Positions 59,531 to 64,000 of a stretch of 64,000 nt of DNA are shown piece after piece; position 1 is the stretch's first letter; the number at the start of each line of letters is the position of its first letter. Under the pieces are notes generated by a model, which was not told the origin of the DNA, did no database searches, and worked only from the letters and a program-made list of their open reading frames with translations. The DNA is from Perognathus longimembris pacificus (taxonomy: Eukaryota; Chordata; Mammalia; Rodentia; Heteromyidae), in contig NC_063162.1 of assembly GCF_023159225.1 (NCBI RefSeq), forward strand, positions 90,543,880-90,607,879. The letters run 5' to 3'. Made by a program: the position numbers and the translations under genes.

Positions 59531-59909
59531 TTTTTTGGTGTTTTTTCTTTTTTTGGCTGATATATAAGTTTATTGTTTTTGCAATCATCAAGGAGTAATG
59601 CACTATTTTGGCATTTAAGCAAGTTTTATATTGGGTTGTGACTAAAAAGTCAGAAAACAAAACTTTTTTTTTTTTTTTTTTTTTTTTGCCAGTCCTGGGC
59701 TTGGACTCAGGGCCTGAGCACTGTCCCTGGCTTCCTTTTGCTCAAGGCTAGCACTCTGCCACTTGAGCCACAGCGCCACTTCTGGCTGTTTTCTAAATAT
59801 GTGGTGCTGGGGAATCAAACTCAGGGCTTCATGTATGCGAGGCAAGCACTCTTGCTACTAGGCCATATTCCCAGCCCAAAACAAAACATTTTGTTTAGTT
59901 ATGAAAGAT
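59531..59909 (-). mobile_element. processed retroposon (3' end of an unidentified transcript)
   Basis: About 155 bp once the inner SINE is removed (59531-59653 plus 59888-59909). On the minus strand it ends with AATAAA (59574-59569), about 15 nt of spacing and an A-rich tail (59554-59531), inside an 11 bp target-site duplication. That is the structure of a reverse-transcribed, polyadenylated mRNA fragment. I do not recognise the source gene. Confidence 0.7.
59654..59887 (-). mobile_element. young IDL-Geo SINE, innermost layer
   Basis: aaaacaaaac at 59654-59663 and 59878-59887 flanks a near-consensus minus-strand IDL-Geo with a pure A-tail of about 24 bases (T-run 59664-59687). It is one of the least diverged copies in the window. 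Confidence 0.93.
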
Positions 59910-61164
59910 TGCCAGCTTTGAACAAAAAAGCCAAGTGAGACCATGAGGCCCTGAGTTCAAGCTCCAGTAAAATTCCCCTAGAATAGCTCCAAAGGAAGAC
60001 AGGTGACCCAAGTCTTTCAGAGTTCTATTACAGCTACTATGACCAGTGGCTGACTACAGCAGTGTTGAGTCACTAATCTACCTTAGCAATAGGCTGCACA
60101 TAGCAATGTGACCCAAACCCAGTGTTGGGTTTATCTTGACAGGCTGCAGGCTTATGTGGTGGGCAGCCCTTGAAAACAGGCAATAACTTGGCTTTGGGGG
60201 CTTACCATGGCTACAGAGAAAGGCTCATGACTAGGGTGAGTAGACATAGATAGCAATGATACACTATGAATTTTGAAGGCAAAAAAATAAGATTTTGAAA
60301 GTTTTGTCCTTAAATGATAAATGCTTGAGGAAATAAATGTTTATCTTGATTTAAGAATTATACCAAGTATACAGGTATGCAAATATCACATGGCACCTTG
60401 TCAATAAATAAAAATTTATATACCAGTTTAAAAACCTCTTTAAATTGAAAAAAAGAAGTGATTAACATAATTTTCAGGTTGCATCATTCTTTAGGTGGGA
60501 CTTTTTTTGGTCTAGTTTTAACCTAATGTTATGTACAAATTGGATCCTAAACATACACAGTCTATTATCATAGCTGTTGACTCAGTATTCCTGCTAAGAT
60601 ACCTGGTATTGGATATCTGGATATAGAAAGGAAGGAAAAAATATCCGAAAATCAGAATTTTTATTCTCTGAACTGGAGACGTATTTCTGGAAATGACTAG
60701 ACTTTCTAATTATGACAACAATTAGGTGTTGCCTTTATTTTATCTATTGTTGTTAGTACTATTGTAGAATATAGCAGCCTCAGCTAAGCTATGAGCAATT
60801 GTTTTGCAATTAGCCTTTGGAATTCAAAGCATTTCAGCTTGGGAGCGTGTACCTGCATTACATTAGAACCAAAGGAAAACCGGCTCATTTAATGGGAGCC
60901 TGGGAACTGATACAAGTTTATTTATGCATTCTAGATTTTGCCTCTTATTAATCTGACTAATTAGTCTACATGAAGCCCAAGGCCATGTGTTTTATAGGCT
61001 CACACAGGCAACACTGCATTGTTTTAGAAGCTAGGAAAACAAAGGAAAACAAAAACCCTACTTTGCTGTTGAAGACAACTGCTAATGCTCTTTGCTGACA
61101 ACCCGATGAATTTTATCTCAGATAGAGTGAGATTCAGGAATACTGGGCTAGTGAACTGGAGTCT

Positions 61165-61183
61165 TTGTGTGTGTGCATGTGCA

Positions 61184-61219
<36 letters not shown>

Positions 61220-61775
61220 TACTAGGGCTTGAACTCAGGTCCTCAAGCTTTTGCTTGTTTTTGTTTTTCCTCAAGATGAGCACTCTACCATTTGAGCTGC
61301 AGCTGGTAGTTTTAAGGACTTTCCTGCCCATGGTGACTTCCAATGGCGCTCCTCAGATCTCAACCTTCTAAATAGCTAGGATCACAATAGGATCTAAATA
61401 GCTAGGCATGAGCCACCAGCATCTAGCTTAGACTGTCCTTTCCTTCCTTCCTTCCTTCCTTCCTTCCTTCCTTCCTTCCTTCCTTCCTTCCTTCCTTCCT
61501 TCCTTCCTTCCTTCCTTCCTTCTTTCCTTCCTTCCTTCCTTCCTTCCTCCTTCCTTTTTCTTTCTTTCTTTCTCCAGTCCTGGGGTTTGAACTCAGGGCC
61601 TGGGCACTATCCCTGAGCCTCTTTGTGCTCAAGGCTAGTGTTATACCAACTTGAGCCACAGCACCACTTCTAGCTTTTTCTAAGTAGTTTATTGGAGATA
61701 ATCTACTGGATTGGCTTCAAACCACAATCCACAGATCTAAGAGTCCTGAGTAGCTAAGGCTATAGTTTTTATAGC
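61165..61775 (-). repeat. two minus Geo SINEs, each with a tail microsatellite
   Basis: (GT)n about 61165-61217 abuts a B1-Geo (61218-61428). (CCTT)n about 61437-61553 plus (CTTT)n abuts a second Geo element (61572-61775). In the SINE orientation both repeats lie at the 3' tail. Confidence 0.88.
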
Positions 61776-62043
61776 TGGTAGATAATAACCAAAATTAGCT
61801 TGGCTTTATATTACTTTCATTTATGTACATCAAAATATTTCATTGTAACCCATAAGCATACATATATACAACTATTATTTGTCAATTAAAAACCAAATAA
61901 AATGTATATGCACATATAAATAAATGTTTTGAGCATATCTTTTCTACATACATAATAGAAATGATAATCTTATATAAAGTAGACACCTTGCAGGCTAATA
62001 GCCACAGGTCCCACTGGTGGTATTTCTGATTTGTACTACTTAC

Positions 62044-62184
62044 ATGAACATGCCCTCTGGTGTCATGCGCCCAGCTTGAACTAAATAAACTCCAAATCGA
62101 AACCCAGCTGCATAGGCAAAATACACAAAGGCATGGCTGAAGGCATAGCAGCTTCCGATGATCTGGGCTTTCTTCAAGCTATTT
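62044..62184 (-). CDS. ABCB5: ABCB5 coding exon: TM11
   Basis: 141 bp. Acceptor GCATTTCAG precedes 62184 and the donor GTAAGT starts at 62043. The first base completes an Arg codon (AG|A), and the exon ends with two bases of an Ile codon. It reads NSLKKAQIIGSCYAFSHAFV, then YFAYAAGFRFGVYLVQAGRM and TPEGMF. The hydrophobic core is TM11. Confidence 0.95.
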
Positions 62185-63320
62185 CTGAAATGCACAATTT
62201 ACCAAATGATGGGTCATGAGTTAGGTAAGGTCAACTTAATAAACATGGAAGAATCAATGTAGAGCATCTGAAACATTATAATTTAGAGAATATATGCTTT
62301 TCTAAGGATTAAAGAGAATGATTTTTTAAAAAAACTATTGAAGATTGTTATAAAGAAGATGGATATTATAGTGATTTTTTTCTATTGCTTAGTGTAACCA
62401 AGTTGCTTTTAGTGTTAAATAAATGGGCAAGGTTGTGAAAGACTAGTTACTGTAATAGTTAAAGAGATTTGGTTTGAAGATATTTGGAAATACTCTAATT
62501 TTCTTTAATTTTTTTCCTTGTCTCTCTCTTGTGTGAATGTGTGTGTGTGTGTATGTGTATGTGTTTGTGTTAGTACTGGGGCTTGAATTTGGCCTGGGTA
62601 CTATCTCTTAGTTGTTTTGCTCTGGTACTCAACCACTTGATCCAGACCTCTACTTCTGGACATTGCTGACTATTTGGAAATAAGAGTCTCTTGAACTACC
62701 TGAGCTGGCTTCAAATCTTGATCCTAAGATTTTAGCCTTCTGAGTAGTTAAGATTATAGGCATGAGCCACCAGTGGCTAGCTTCTAATTTCTTTTTATTT
62801 TTTTCATTTCTTTAAAAATTGTCTTCATGTAGTTCAATTCAAAATTGTCTAATTTTCTATCATAATTTTACATTAGCAGACTAAGGATGGAGAATTGGAG
62901 AGTGGCTCTTATAAGCTGGGGAGCAGAAGGCCACAAGGCCATCTCTCTTTCTCTCTCCTTCTGATACAGAAATGCAGAAAATCTATTGCACAGATACTTG
63001 TTTTGAAATGTAAATTGTTGTAGAGCTTTAACATAAAGGGATGAAAAATCATTTTTTTCTTTCTTGACCATACTAGTTTTTCAATCTTCTTTCAGGGAAA
63101 TAAGACAATTTTGTGTACACTTAGTGAGAGACAGGAAATGGTAACATGGAAGGCCTTGAACATGTGTTCTAGTCGTATTTGCCCTTGGTTCTTTGTCTCC
63201 TCTTGGTAAAGTCTCATGAGAAGTTATGACAGGCCATTATCAGGAAGATTGCAGAGGATGGAGACTGGCAGGTAAGCCAGTAGAGCGCTGCCTTTCAGGA
63301 CAGCTTGAATCTGTCCTCAC
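62185..63320 (-). other. ABCB5: ABCB5 intron
   Basis: Contains a (GT)n-like run (62535-62568) at the tail of a minus B1-Geo (62570-62782). The rest holds nothing recognisable. Confidence 0.65.
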
Positions 63321-63421
63321 CTGTGTTGGGTCTGAAGCGTCTCTTCATACTTCTGCTCAAAGGCCTTTTCCCTTGTTAGTGACACAATAGTCCGAATGTG
63401 CTCCACGGCTTCAGTCGCTAT
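63321..63421 (-). CDS. ABCB5: ABCB5 coding exon: intracellular loop before TM11
   Basis: 101 bp. Acceptor TTTACAAG precedes 63421 and the donor GTGAGG starts at 63320. It encodes IATEAVEHIRTIVSLTREKA and FEQKYEETLQTQH, plus two bases of Arg. In ABCB1-type exporters this is the loop between TM10 and TM11 that docks on a nucleotide-binding domain. It is the most 5' ABCB5 exon in the window; the upstream exons lie beyond the right edge, so the gene is incomplete here. Confidence 0.93.
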
Positions 63422-64000
63422 CTTGTAAAGGACAATGAAAAACATAGAAAGAAAATTAGTCATGTTCCCGGTAGTGAATGTAAGACACACTGACCACACA
63501 GGAAGTACATCAAGTCAAACATTTTCCCGATGAGCTTGCTTTTTCCTTCCTCTTAAGACACTCCACTCATCATTAGATATGCAAATTATAGTTGAGGATT
63601 ATAAGCTGAAGGGGAATTTGGTGTAGCTCTCCTGCCTTCCCACTCAAGTTTTTATTGAATTTCAATTTCCATTGGATCCACTGGTAGGGAACCTAAATAT
63701 TAGTCTTTTATGTTCACATAAAGGAGATTCCTATAAATTATGACACCATTCAACAACAGCAACAGCAAAGATAACAGGGAGAATCAAGTAAATAATCTTT
63801 TTATTCCAACCTCCAAATAGGAACATCAACTAAACAGGACTCAGGAACATTACAATAAAGTATTATGCAATGTGGTGATAAATTTTTTATAAGATAAAGC
63901 CATTTGTCATTTTGATGTCTATGAACTTCCAAATATATTGAATTTAAATATGATTAATGCATTCCAAATTTATGTAGTTTATTAATATAATGACATTGAC
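63422..64000 (-). other. ABCB5: ABCB5 intron, continues past the window
   Basis: No further exon, SINE or microsatellite recognised. Confidence 0.55.

Larger units (their letters stand above)
59363..59960 (+). repeat. B1-Geo SINE interrupted by a processed retroposon that itself carries an IDL-Geo
   Basis: Outer plus-strand B1-Geo: 59363-59530 and 59911-59960. The break is flanked by tgccagctttg at 59520-59530 and 59910-59920, the duplication made by the second-layer insertion. The inner pieces are listed separately. Confidence 0.85.
58465..62043 (-). other. ABCB5: ABCB5 intron with (TTC)n, nested insertions and microsatellites
   Basis: 58812-58893 is (TTC)n. 59363-59950 is a three-layer nested insertion. 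59991-61160 holds nothing I recognise. 61165-61217 is (GT)n at a minus B1-Geo (61218-61428). 61437-61553 is (CCTT)n at a minus Geo SINE (61572-61775). Confidence 0.8.

Overview
This is a window of nuclear DNA from a mammal, almost certainly a rodent of the superfamily Geomyoidea (kangaroo rats, pocket mice, pocket gophers). The evidence is the short interspersed repeats. Many copies have a tRNA-Ala/ID-like left half followed by a right half of the type known as Geo (the IDL-Geo SINE, described as restricted to Geomyoidea). Many others join a 7SL/B1-like head to the same Geo-type right half. Genus and species cannot be read from the sequence.

There are two protein-coding genes, and they converge. 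(1) SP8 (+ strand, coding 20381-20401 and 21442-22941) is a complete two-coding-exon gene for a 506-residue Sp/KLF zinc-finger transcription factor, with a CpG-rich promoter side, a 1.04 kb intron and a roughly 2 kb 3' UTR. (2) The last seven coding exons of ABCB5 lie on the - strand between 63421 and 46582. They encode the final 382 residues of an ABC transporter: the last intracellular loop, TM11, TM12 and the whole second nucleotide-binding domain. The rest of ABCB5 lies beyond the right edge. The two stop codons are about 23.6 kb apart, and the SP8-ABCB5 pairing matches the known mammalian arrangement, which supports both identifications.

Layout: 1-10.8 kb is SINE-containing intergenic sequence with an orphan CpG island at 8.46-9.29 kb. 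From 10.8 to 32.0 kb I see no SINE or LINE insertion. This 21 kb block holds SP8, further CpG islands (about 16.2, 20.2, 21.2-22.9 and 28.6 kb) and AT-rich, homeodomain-site-rich stretches that look like developmental enhancers. From 32 to 46 kb is SINE-dense intergenic DNA with a 5'-truncated L1 bounded by a 13 bp target-site duplication. From 46 to 64 kb are the ABCB5 exons and repeat-filled introns. No tRNA or rRNA gene, CRISPR array, operon or virus-derived gene was seen.

The genes are not functionally linked: SP8 is a patterning factor and ABCB5 a membrane transporter. I found no previously undescribed gene system. The items most worth checking are the transposon-free block and its candidate enhancers, the orphan CpG islands, a SINE insertion with an antisense L1 3' end fused to its 5' side (38423-38724), a three-layer nested insertion (59363-59950), and a duplicated pyrimidine-tract/AG motif downstream of SP8 (26945 and 27707). 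All boundaries are by eye. Transcript starts, UTR ends and enhancer status are inferences.
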